Shown piece after piece: positions 34,944-45,824 of a DNA stretch of 64,000 bases. Position 1 is the stretch's first letter; each line of letters begins with the position of its first letter. The DNA lies in assembly GCF_025024155.1 (NCBI RefSeq), contig NW_026251717.1:434001-498000 (forward strand), in the 5' to 3' direction. Origin of the DNA: Gamsiella multidivaricata (lineage: Eukaryota > Mortierellomycota > Mortierellomycetes > Mortierellales > Mortierellaceae). The translations under genes were made by a program, and so were the position numbers. The notes under the pieces were generated by a model. The model saw only the letters and a program-made list of their open reading frames with translations. It was not told where the DNA came from and did not search any database.

Positions 34944-36764
34944 ATGATCCCTTTTCAAACGGGCTCTCCTGGCTCACTCTCACCACTGCCATCTTCACAA
35001 CCACTGCCCAGCCCTTCATATCCGCAGTCTCCATGCAAACCCAAGAATAGCATCGACACGGCCAATCACACAGCCGTAGGCGTCGCAGAAAAGTCTAGTC
35101 TTCGTCAACAGCAGCAGCGACAGCAAATCCAATGGATTCACACCCTGAACAAGCGTCTGGATATCCTCATAGCTGGATCCCTCTTCTTGGCCCAGACTGC
35201 ACTCGTTTACAATATCTCGGCTATGGTGGCTGTTCAGCCGCGTCTGGACGACCCTTCGACGACGACCTCAAGTGTCCGTGGCAGCAATGGCGAGGACAAC
35301 TATGCATGGAAATCCTGGCAAGACTTTGACGACCACTATACCATGTCCAACCCCGACGGCGTCATGACAACGGTCCCTTTTTGGCTGGCGGCCTTTGGAA
35401 TCATTCTCCCGATCGTCACCGTCAAAGTCCTTGCCAGGATCGAGCGAACCCGGGCGTGCAAGGGATCTCTTGCTGAGATTAGCGGAGAGACGCAGTGTCC
35501 ATATGAACGCATGAAGAGGCGCATCGCTGCAAGGCTTTGGAAATGCCGAAAGGGCGGTAACACAGGACGGGTGCAGCCCCCAGGATACTGTCGTTCTCGC
35601 CTGAGCCGATGCAGGTCCCTCCTGGTTACGAGACCAAAAATCTTGGTTTTAGTGAGCTTGATGGTCTATACGTTGTCCATGTTCTTGGCATCGAATACCG
35701 GCCTGAGTCGCAAGGTGGCGTTCCCGCTCGCTGAGGGGAACATGAGCGACGTGGATCTTCAGTCAGTTCTTTGGACATCCCAGCGGCAGCAACTGGTGCC
35801 AGAGATCATGGAAGGGTCTCAGTTCATTAATATGGAGGAAGGCTATGCTGGCAGTGACATTGACAGCAGCGATAAATACTCGACCATGACTTGGGACGAC
35901 GTGTCACCAGAGAAATTGGAGGCTATGGTCCGGGCCGCTGACGATGATGAGGTCATGGATACCGAGTGGGGAGAAGTGCCAGCTAGTTATCCAACTCAGT
36001 CACAGCAAGACCATGCGGGGGTAAAAGACTCAGGTGAAACCATCGGCGACAGCAACGAGTCTGCGGAGAAGGAGAAACTGTCGGCGCTGTCGGATTTCTG
36101 GGACACGGCCGAGCAGGCCGTTGACAAGGACGGTGGAGTTTCCTCAGGATTCGTTGGCAGCGATATTTCTTCATCGTCGTCAGAGATGCCGCCACCATTG
36201 CCCTGTACTGTTCGCGACCGACCTTACAACGACTACGACCTGTATGCCAGTAATTACACAGCCATTTACACGTTCGAATATGTCCCTGGCTGGACTGAGG
36301 CGATTGTACTGTTGATAGCACTTTGTTCGGGCAGCGCAATGGCAGGCTTCTATTTGGCCCGCCACAACGTCCGTGAGCTGGTGTCGGAGCTGCAGAAGGA
36401 CCTCGGCGAAGACGGGGATGATTCCGAGAACAAGAAAATGGTGCGCCGACTTGGATACAGATGGACCCGCTTCTTGCCCATCTTGGTCATCCTGAGCCAA
36501 CTGCACTGGGGGTGCAATGCGGACTTGACTACGCCGCCAATGCTGTCTGCCTGCATCAGTGCAGTGCTCGTCGTGGTCGTGCGTGAGTGGATGCCTGAGA
36601 ATTTGGATCGGTCTTTTGCCGCCTCCGCTTCCGTTCCCGCTGCCGCTACCGTTGCGGGAGTCCAGTATCACGACGAGCAGATGCTGCCGCCCTCAGCTTG
36701 CATCTCTATGCCCCCAGCAGATGAAAAAGACGATGAGAAGTTAGCCAGATACAATGAGTGTTGA
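34944..36764 (+). CDS. Uncharacterised six-span membrane protein with a large acidic loop, 606 residues
   Basis: Not recognised. I start it at the ATG before IPFQTGSPGS; an in-frame ATG 96 bases upstream would add a residue stretch read from the pyrimidine-rich leader. A Ser/Pro/Gln-rich head of about 60 residues precedes six hydrophobic segments: LDILIAGSLFLAQTALVYN, PFWLAAFGIILPIVTVKVL, ILVLVSLMVYTLSMFLA, AIVLLIALCSGSAMAGFYL, RFLPILVILSQLHWG and ACISAVLVVVV. Between spans 3 and 4 lies an acidic, probably lumenal or extracellular loop of about 200 residues containing DNDYD-like stretches and possible N-glycosylation sites (NYT, NMS). Topology and intronless structure match the preceding gene. 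Confidence 0.78.
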   Translation: MIPFQTGSPGSLSPLPSSQPLPSPSYPQSPCKPKNSIDTANHTAVGVAEKSSLRQQQQRQQIQWIHTLNKRLDILIAGSLFLAQTALVYNISAMVAVQPRLDDPSTTTSSVRGSNGEDNYAWKSWQDFDDHYTMSNPDGVMTTVPFWLAAFGIILPIVTVKVLARIERTRACKGSLAEISGETQCPYERMKRRIAARLWKCRKGGNTGRVQPPGYCRSRLSRCRSLLVTRPKILVLVSLMVYTLSMFLASNTGLSRKVAFPLAEGNMSDVDLQSVLWTSQRQQLVPEIMEGSQFINMEEGYAGSDIDSSDKYSTMTWDDVSPEKLEAMVRAADDDEVMDTEWGEVPASYPTQSQQDHAGVKDSGETIGDSNESAEKEKLSALSDFWDTAEQAVDKDGGVSSGFVGSDISSSSSEMPPPLPCTVRDRPYNDYDLYASNYTAIYTFEYVPGWTEAIVLLIALCSGSAMAGFYLARHNVRELVSELQKDLGEDGDDSENKKMVRRLGYRWTRFLPILVILSQLHWGCNADLTTPPMLSACISAVLVVVVREWMPENLDRSFAASASVPAAATVAGVQYHDEQMLPPSACISMPPADEKDDEKLARYNEC

Positions 36765-37558
36765 GAGGCTTAGGGTGCATCCCGTCCGTCCAGCCCTAAG
36801 CACCTCTAGTGCATATAATAAAATGATATGACGTTATGTCTATAAAACGAGAAGAGAAACGAGAGGAGTGCAAGGTATCGATTTTTTCCGGATTAGAAAG
36901 AAGGAGCTGTATGGAGAGAGCTGTAAAGGCGGGTATAAAGAGGAAAAAAAAAGAAAGAGGTGGCATGTGAATGCAAGCTTTGTACAGCCGTGCAACGACT
37001 TTCAAAAAAAAAAAAAAAAAAAAAGCACAGCTTTCAGACGCGTCAAAGCGTGAAAAAGGAGGTCCATGCGCTTGCTGTTAAAGAACAAAGTTATTCAGCA
37101 GAGTCATGATGCGCCATGCTCTTTCCTCTTTCCCCACTTTTTTTTTTTTGTTTTTTTTCCTCCCTAGGTTTTCTACAAATAGTTCGTTCCACCTTCAGAC
37201 CAAGATTACACCCCATGTCCCAATGACAAAATGACAAGAGTGTCCTTAAATCTAGGATCTAAAGTTTTCAGAGTTTTTGGAATTCTGAGGATAACTTTAT
37301 TTCAGGGCGCTGTTTTTCGAATTGTGTGCGATGACGCGGGAGTGCTGTGATAAGTTCAGATGACAAAAGCGATGATAATCCTACAGACAGAAAAAAAAAA
37401 GAAAAAAAAAAAAGTATTGTAACATGAAAAAAAAAAAAAAAAAAAAAAAACATTAAGAGAGGCGGAGAGTATAGAGATAGATGTATGAGGTATATGTACA
37501 GGTATATGAGGGAGAGTTCGAGTGCGTTTGTGAATACTAACGGATGTCAAGTTAAAAG
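36765..37558. other. Convergent intergenic region with several homopolymer tracts
   Basis: Lies between two genes that end towards each other. It contains 21 A residues (37004-37024), T-rich DNA near 37137-37159 and 24 A residues (37427-37450). No gene is seen. Confidence 0.55.
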
Positions 37559-40500
37559 TTATTCCACGACGCCTAACATCCAGAAAGGTGGAACACCAGT
37601 ACCAGGCAATGAGCCTCCGAGAGAGTCCTTGAGGTCGTCTTCGTCTCTAGCAAGGGCCTCAAAAATGTTGGCCTCCAATCCGAGCTCGCCCCACTCGAGC
37701 ACATCCTCATTGGCAGGATTGTGCGGCTTGGCCAAGTAGCCCTCTTCGCGGCCATTGGTCGATGACGGTCCAGAACCTTCGTGTGTAAGCAGGACCCTGG
37801 GCGGAACATGGTCAAAGTTGGTGCGGGCAGTATACAGGAGAGCGTCCATAGTCGCCTTGCGTAATCCTGAGGATCGATAATGGTCCTGGCGAACATAGTT
37901 GCGAACAATGTCTCCTAGACGGTAGCCCCGCTTTGAGCGATGTCTCCACAGGTCCGGAGCCGAAGCCATACCAGCATTGTCGACCATCCGCGTCAAAAGC
38001 GTCCAGTACTGCAGGTTAAGTGCCGAATATCTCTCTGTCAGCTCCGAGACGGTGTACATGGGTTCTGCGGCTCCATCGGGGACCAAAGGTGGTGTCGACG
38101 ATGCAACAAGATTTTCCTGCAGTTGCTGTTGTCGCTGTTGTTGTTGCTGTTGCTGCTGCGGAGTCATAAAGGAGGCACCGTCATCTTCGTCATCGTTGAG
38201 ATCAAGAACTGAAGAATCCATGCCTGGTTTCTTTCGCTGGAATTCATCCTCTTCTTCCGAAGGCTCCGCCTGACTCTCGTAGCCGGGATTAACGCCTTTA
38301 TTCGACATCACAGAATCCTTCATCATCGCGCCGAGGTCTCGCGGACGGCTGATGGATTGGTCGAGGCTCAGATCTAGATCATCATTCTCCTCGTCGATAT
38401 ACATGCCGGCGAGTTCCTGTCCAGAGACATCGGCTGCTGCACCTCCAGGCTGCAAGAGGCCAGCCATTGACTGTCTAGTCGCGTAGGCGCTCTCAAACGG
38501 CATTTTGATCTTTCCGTCCTGGACCACCATGAACTGACGACCAACCCTCATGCGGCAACGATTGACCACTCGCAAGAATAGACGAACATCATCCGTGACA
38601 GCTGCCAAGGCCGCCACGTGCAGATCCATGAAGGAGGAGCGGTGATCGCCTTGCTTTGCGTACAAAATTCCTTCGGGTGAGTTTACAAGATGTTCCAGCC
38701 AGGTCGAAAAGACGAGTGTCAGTTGAATGTACTCGTTCTGAGTCAGCACATGAATCCTATGAAGCATTCGGACCGCATCCAGGAACGAGGGCATCGTATC
38801 CGCAGTCAACAAGTCCTTGGGGATCGTGAGCAGCGGGCGCGCGTTAAGCACACCTTCCTTCTTGGGAATGACCCTTGGCAGGCGGTTCAGAGCCGGGAAT
38901 GAATAACCGTGGTCTAGCAAATATCCAGTATCCTCAGCCGTAGGGTGTACCGCGACATGTTGATCATTCTCCTGAAGCAATGTCGTCCGAACAATGTTAG
39001 CAGCGGCACGGGCAAATGTTTCATTGCCAGTAAAATAATGGGCCAGCGTCAGTGTGGTGACCTCGTTATACAAGCCCTGCAATGTAATGACCTTGGACGA
39101 GCCATCCTCACTGACGGTAAGGGGAGAGGAGGGAGGGATAATAGGTTTTCCTTGAGCATCGGCAGGGAAAATGATCAAATCCTCCGCAGAAGCCTTCTTC
39201 AAGAGGTTGGCACGCCGGGACAGGACATGGCACGCCTTAGACTGCAACTCTTGGACCATCGTGGCCACACCGGGTTCGCCGACCCAGTACTTTTGTCGGT
39301 TGGCCCTGAGCACACTGTCCTTGTAGACAAGGAGGTCGTTCGATCGGAAGGTCTTACGGGCGATCCTCTCGTCAATGCCATCGATAAGATCCTGAATGGC
39401 AAGCAGTCGATTGTAGGCACGGATGGCGGCTGACTGGCGAGTGTTTTCTTCTTGTGATCGCTTTCCAGAGAAGAGACGGAAGACCCATCCGACAGTCCTG
39501 TAGTCGGCCTTATCGGGGATGGGCTCACGCTCTTTAGGTTCCCACGATACCGACGGCTTGCTAATCTTGCTACGCTCCAGAGCCCCCAATCGCCATAACA
39601 ATTCGAGCTGAAACAGCCAGGGGCAGACACCGGGGAGGAAGTGGTGAATGTAAGTAATACAAGAAATGCTGAAACAATCAAATAGCATATAGCAGAACAG
39701 AGCACAGCACAGCACAGCACAACATACCTTAGATCGACGACCGTATCGCATGTTAGGATTGTATACATCCTCCGCATCGTTCCTGAAAATGATCTGAGGC
39801 TCTTCCTTGGAGTTAGGTCGAGTGTCGACGCCCTTCAGCAGCTGTGAGTTGTCGACCAGTCTAGCCATGGGCACCACAAAGTACTTGATAGCGTCGCCAT
39901 GCATTTGAATCGCCAGTTTGATTTCCGCCATGGCGTTCTTGGTTAGAAAGGAGTTTCCGTCAAAGGCGAAAATCCATCGGGCATCCACCTTAGTCTTGCC
40001 GTGCAAAATAGCCACATTTCGACCACCATTCTATACAATTTATACAAGCGTTGTATCAGTATCACAGAAAAAAAAATTCTATTTTCAGCCCAGGGTCCTT
40101 CCTGAGTGTAAAGTCGGTGCAGGTATCCAGCCCAATTTTCAGAGGTCCGTTGAAGATGCCCTTCATCCTTAATTCAGATGAGCGACCTATCGACGACTCT
40201 TCCTCTTGTTGGTTCTCTTTCGTCTCCTATTGCTCCCCTCCTGAAGAGGCTGGCACATGTCTGGGTCACACCTCTCGACTCTTTCTCTGCCAGATCCTTG
40301 CATCCCATTGCGCACGTGAACAATTGGCATGGTGTCCCTTACAGGATAGATACAACTTTAGTATCGACAGAACGAGGGACTTACATTGTTCATAGCATAT
40401 CGGTTCTTGTCATGGTAGGTATAGTCCAGTACCCTCAGCTTGGCCACTTTAGAAAAAGTCGAGTAATCGTCCGAAGAGAAAAAGTCGGGTTCTGGAAAGT

Positions 40501-41668
40501 CCTCGAGCCGAAAATCCTGCTTCAAATACTCCTTTTCCTCGAACGGGATTTGAATGTATTCCTGACGATGGTGATCGAGCAGCTGAATGATAGCGGCCTC
40601 TGCGTGAGGGTCTACGATCCTGTTCAAGACCCACAGCTTCCGTGTCTTGTTGAATTCGGGCTCATGTTCGAGAATAAATCGCACATTCGAGAGGGTTTGG
40701 CCAGGGCGGTGACGGGGAGGAAGGTCATTGCCGAGGATGCGGTAAAGCACAATGGACTCGGGATCAATTGCATCCCCTGTCCTGAATGGGACCTCTTCCC
40801 TGCTGTCGGAGTTGGACCCATATCCATGGGAACTACCAAAATCCTCGCCCTCATTTTTATCCGATTGACTGGGTGTTCCTTTGCCCGACTGCCATTCTGG
40901 ATAGGCATTCGCACCCTCATGATCCTTCCTAAGCTGGGCCTCTCGCTCCAGAGCTTTTTGCCGCTCCAACTCCTGGGTCTGCTGCCTGCTTTTGTCCAAT
41001 GGATAATCAAAATCGTATCTGTACCTATCGTGGTTGTTGACATGGTGTGGAGCATCGGTGGGATGGCGACTTTTCCAGAAAGAGACGGACGGTTGCAGAT
41101 AGACAATGGAGAAGAAGGCGATCAGGCCCAGAATCAGCATGTAGACGAGGGCCTGCCTAGAAAAAAGTCTTTTTTGTATAGACCGAAGCCTTGACGAGGC
41201 CGAAGATGAAGCTGGATAGTAAACGAACTGTTTGTCAACAAGTGCCGAGGGTAGGTCGCTCTGGGTGCTGCTGTTACTGAGCGAACGGAGGTGTCTCGAG
41301 GACGGAAAGTGCGGACTAGAGGGGTTGATCTCACTGCCGAGACTGGCGTTGTTATTACTGCTCTTGCTTCCTCGTACGCCACTGACAAGGGCTGCGGCAG
41401 TGGCGGCGACGGAAGCGAAGGTCGAGGGGCGGACGGAGGCATTGGAGTTGGAGGAGGAATAAAAGTTACTGCTGCTGAGGGAGTGGCCATTGGGGGCGGA
41501 GGTAGAGTATGGGTGCATGTTTCCGTTGGTGGGGTGGTTGCTCTTCCTCGAATACGGTGGTGGGTCCTGGGGGTGGATCATGCCAGGGAAGAGCGGAGGA
41601 GGGGAGGGCGAGGTCGATCTGGAGGACGCTGCAGATGAGCGATAGAAAGCTCTATTGGATGAGGTCAT
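37559..41668 (-). CDS. Type II membrane protein with glycosyltransferase-like and alginate-lyase-like regions, 1,211 residues
   Basis: Possibly a Golgi or cell-surface polysaccharide-modifying enzyme. Exons 41668-40385, 40030-39728 and 39607-37559 join in frame. A Ser/Pro/Asn-rich cytosolic tail of about 170 residues precedes one hydrophobic span (ALVYMLILGLIAFFSIVYL) and a charged stem. Region 1, near residues 310-530, has VLYRILGNDLPPRH, LSNVRFILEHEPEF, KLWVLNRIVDP and later RWIFAFDGNSFLT, a layout that suggests a nucleotide-sugar transferase. Region 2, near 630-900, resembles the alpha/alpha-toroid of the alginate lyase superfamily: LTLAHYFTGNETFARAAA, NARPLLTIP and DHRSSFMDLHVAALAA. The tail has acidic blocks and a Q tract near residue 1015. 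The 120-base second intron is a multiple of three with no stop, so retention would add 40 residues. The function is unproven. Confidence 0.75.
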
Positions 41669-44299
41669 TTATGACATGAATAGAGCGATAGGGTGCAGAG
41701 GCCGTCAAGCGCGGAGGAAGGATGGAAATGTGAACAAGTGCGACAACGACAGCCGTGTGGCAGAGAGGTGGGAGATAAGGTCCAATGGGCGGGGGATAAA
41801 ATGGGCTGAGGAGGTGTGAGGTATGTGTCTGTAATGTGTGGAAAGGAGTGCCGGATGCGAATGGGGGCAGAAGAAAGGAGGGGGAAGAGAGCGACGGAGG
41901 GAAAGTCAGAAGGAGGAAGAATGGTTAGCTCCAGGGATCAACGGAATGAGGATATGGCTGAAGGCGGCGGCGGTGAGGGAGGGAGAAGGAAAGAAAGGAA
42001 GGAGGGAAAAAGAGAAGAGAAGAAAGAGAAGAAAGAGAAGAAAGAAGAAAGTGAGAAAGAGTGGGAGGAAAGTTATGGGAGTAGAGTAAAAATAGGGACT
42101 TTCTATTCAGTGTTGTGCAACGAACCCGGTCGCTAAAAATACTAGGGACACCACCACCTTTGTTTATCATCATCTACTACACAACGCACAAACACTTTTC
42201 GCCGGCAGTGCAATGTGCACCCCGCACATGTACATTTTACATTTGCCCACCTCACCACAGCTAAGCCGACAGAAATAATGCCTCGCAACCACCAGAGCTG
42301 TGTATCCGCACACAATCCAGCGAACGGTCCTGGCAGAGTGTCATTAGCAACAGCAAAAAGATAAGGAGAGGGACAAACAGGGGGGAATTCCGGAATAGGA
42401 TCAGGGACAGCGAACAAAGTGATACACTCATCGCATCCAACAAAGACCGACTCACTTTTTGATGATTTAGCTTAGGGCTGAATAAGAGCGATGGCGATGA
42501 ACGAATATTAGGGAGATGGACGGTTATCAGACAAAACAGGAGGGTGCGTGCTCTCTCCGGCTGCAGATACGAACGGACTGAACTCAGTAGCAGCAGAGTA
42601 GACAGGTCGGAGCGTGTGAGATAGTGATGGGTACGGCACTGCAAGTGAGCGAGCTCAGTTATCCAATTTGTTCTTTGGAGTATTGGATTCGGATTCATTT
42701 TACATGTATTTTTCAACGTAGACTAGGCCTTTTTTCTTTTCTTTTTTTTAAGATGGCGAAATAATAATCGGTGGCAAAATGGCAATTATTCGACAGGGGG
42801 CAAAGAAGTGGAGGCAGATAGGATCAGATAGCGGGATGATTGTGCTATGAGAAGAGGAGCAATTGGCGAGAAAAAAAAAAGAATAGGATAGAAAGAAAGA
42901 CAGGAGGAAGAGGAAGGAGTGAAAGGAGGGCATGTTGAGTCTGCTGTGGACATTTTTATGGTGGCCGTCATTGGCCTTGGATGCTTGCTCGGGCTGCTGT
43001 TTGCATACTTTCTATACAATATGGCATACTGAGTGGCGCGTTGGGCTACTTGCACCATCGGGTTCCGCACACCAGAGCCATTAGGGCATCAAGCAGCAAC
43101 AAGCGCATTGAGCAACAAGGCCATCGAGTAGGCGCTGATTAGGAGACTACCAAACAGAAACAGGAGACGATGGTGGGTCCTCGGACAATTGCTACGTGGT
43201 TCTGGTCCGTCGTCGTGGCCGGATGGACGATACCTTCGTTTCTCCTGTTTAATGTCTTGCCTGGGCTATGTTCCACGCTGTCGTCTCAGACTCATTTTTT
43301 TAGTCTCTGCAGGAGATTTTCTTTTTTTTTTTACCAGACGCCGAATCCATGTTGCGATTGTACGCCACACAACATTCCGTGCAGCTGTTTCTTCGTTGCC
43401 ATCATGCCCCACGGACAAACGGCAAAGGAACGTGCTACTTATTGAAACTGCATCTCTTACGTGCTAATCTACATCTATATATAGTGGTTTTTTTATTCTC
43501 GTTCCTTGGCAGCTTCTTTTCATCCTTTGGAACAAGGCGTGTGAACAAAAGAAAGGGGAGACAAACGTGCAGAGGACAAGCGACCCATGGGCTGAAGCTG
43601 TCAATCAGACACGTTGAGATATATACATCAAATCTGTGGTCTGACCGATCGCCAACTGCTTCAGCACACATCGTATCCTTTACCTCCTATCTTCATCTAC
43701 TACAAGCCAGGGCAATGTGGACTTACTGGTCACCCTGTTGCTCCTCCTACTGACGTGCCGCCCTGAGTCCTTTGTGCGCCAAGCCTTCGAGGTAATTCAT
43801 CCCAAACCAGAGCTGTGCTGATTTGTCTAATGTTCACATCCATGACAACAATAATTAACGGCTAGATGCTATATCTAATGAAAATAAAGCAATAGTCTAT
43901 GCTTAATGGCCGATTATTTATTTGCATAATCCATCATGCTACGTCGGTTGCTAATGCGATAAAAAGTTTGGTGTCCTGGGAAACTGCATGTAGAAGCGCA
44001 AATCGAAAACAGAGCCCTTGCGTACACACGATGGCATTATTGCTAATCACTATAAATCAAGGGCCCATCAGGTCCCGTCACCTTTATATTTGGCTCTGAT
44101 TGACATCAATAGTTTATTTGTTCAGACGCGGCCATGTTGTTGTGTTCAATTGCAATTCCGTTTCATCAAATATGTACATGTGCAGTTGGAATTACTGCAG
44201 CGCTAAAAAGAAAATAAGCGCCCATAATGCATATCATTTCCGGGGACAGGATCCCGGGTCCGCCATTTTCTGCTAAAATGTCATAGCTAAGCTGCAACC
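41669..44299. other. Long intergenic region without a supported gene
   Basis: About 2.6 kb. Purine-rich DNA at 41860-42080 (mostly AAAGAAGAAAGAG-type) lies upstream of the minus-strand gene that starts at 41668. The 43170-43750 stretch has overlapping plus-strand frames, one with a hydrophobic N-terminus, but no motif or consistent splice pattern. Small unrecognised genes cannot be excluded. Confidence 0.5.
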
Positions 44300-45626
44300 T
44301 TAACGACGACGGTTGCTCGACTTGTGACGTCCGGACGGCGAATCGAAGGTTCCGTAGGGCGGAGGATCACCCGACCCTCTTCCTTGATTGCCATAGAGTT
44401 CATCTTTTGGGGAGTGGGGATCCAGCAGCCCCTCCTCGTGCGCTCGTGCCATTGTCTGCGCCCTCAGCTGTGCAGCCAACGCTCGGTACTCTCGTTCGCG
44501 CTCACGACGTGCTTGCTCAATCTGTTGGTCCACATGCTGGGCTTCCAATAAAGCCCTAACCAACGATTCCTCGCCTTCTTCCTGCTCACGCTGGTACCGA
44601 TACTTATCAAAGCGGTGGAACAAAACTGCGGCGCCCAACAGACTGACCAGCTATTAATGTGATTATCAGAATAATTTTAAAATAAAGTCGTGTCACCATA
44701 AAAGATCGGTATGAACCCTAAGTTGGCAATGAAAACGAAAACCATGCCTTACCTCAATGCTACCCAGGATGGCCCCAATCACCCCAATTGCTTGCAGGCT
44801 GTCCTGAAAGGCTGTCTGGATGTTCTCGCGACATCCTGTCATATAGTGGTGGTCTAGAGCACAGGTCACCGGCACAGGCCTGTCCAGCACATGTTCGAAT
44901 CCACAGCATTGGAACTACATTGGTGACAGATAGCATAAAGGGCCAGCATGAGTGTCATCAAGATAATTGAAGGATGCTTGCAACGACTCCTATTGCGGAC
45001 TTACAAAAGTCTCCAAATCCTGGATGACACGGGGGTCGGACTTGTAGACTCGGTTCCAGGCATTGTCTAAGACTTCGGTTCCTTGGTTTCTGTAAACGAA
45101 TGCAATGGCTCCAACCGTAATTTGCAGAGCAATGGCGATCAACAGGATAAGACCATGAAGCCATAGGACCCAGCGTTTCTCGTTCATGACGCCATAGTAT
45201 CCCAGGAAGGAGACCAACGAGATGGTGGCGCCCAGGACAAGAACCAGGTGGGGTAGGAGCGTAGAGGTAACGAAAACTGCACCAGGTGCAAAATACACAA
45301 ATGTGCCTGCAATACGACAACAAGAACTGCCGGTTAGAGACCTACAATGGGCCAAGGGAGACACCAGTGCATGTTGGCGAGGCAAACAAACTGGGTATAC
45401 TTACCAACAAACAGCAGAATCATCCCCACAAGCTATTGTCAGATTACGAGCAAAAAACATTAGGCGTTTGCTCTTCCAGGACTCGCCTGCATCCGACCCA
45501 CTCATACTTGCTGGCAACCTAACACTGACGAGGCTCATTCCGACTTACCAATGAGAGGAGATTCAGGACTGCAATTGCATTCTGGACAGGTCCATAGGAC
45601 CTGCCGGGTCGGAGAACAACATACAT
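44300..45626 (-). CDS. Tetraspanin
   Basis: Four-span scaffold protein that organises membrane microdomains; in fungi tetraspanins act in polarised growth and infection structures. Five exons join in frame: 45626-45549, 45432-45405 (28 bases), 45306-45005, 44914-44753 and 44650-44300, giving 306 residues. Spans 1-3 are seen in NAIAVLNLLSLLVGMILLF, LLPHLVLVLGATISLVSFLGYY and WVLWLHGLILLIAIALQITVG. The large outer loop has the diagnostic FQCCGFEHV followed by further cysteines. Span 4 follows (LQAIGVIGAILGSIE into VSLLGAAVLF). The C-terminal tail is a charged coiled coil (EQARREREREYRAL) and ends in basic residues. A start at the ATG of MYVVLRPGRS gives the first span its usual position. Confidence 0.88.
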
Positions 45627-45824
45627 AGTTATCACCTTCTTTCAAGCTGTTCTTCGGTCTTGTTGTGTATGCTCAAAGGGTTGTTTGGTATTGGGATGCT
45701 TGCTCACAGTGCTTCCGGTGAATGCAAGAGAGGTTTAAGAATGCTTGGCACCTTGGAATCGCCCGTCCAGGTAAGGCGCAAAATAGACTCGTGACACTGA
45801 ACGCCCACCCTTTATTTTTTCGCC

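Noticed and set aside
40178..41194. Plus-strand frame of 338 codons opposite the lyase-fusion gene
   Set aside because: It covers the 354-base intron and the opposite strand of a spliced exon with clear domain signals; a shadow frame is more likely.
43170..43753. Plus-strand frames with a hydrophobic start
   Set aside because: Frames overlap, change phase without good splice sites, and match nothing known.
44880..44905. GTTCGAATCC resembling a tRNA B box
   Set aside because: It lies inside the tetraspanin exon coding for the CCG-containing loop, with no A box or cloverleaf around it.
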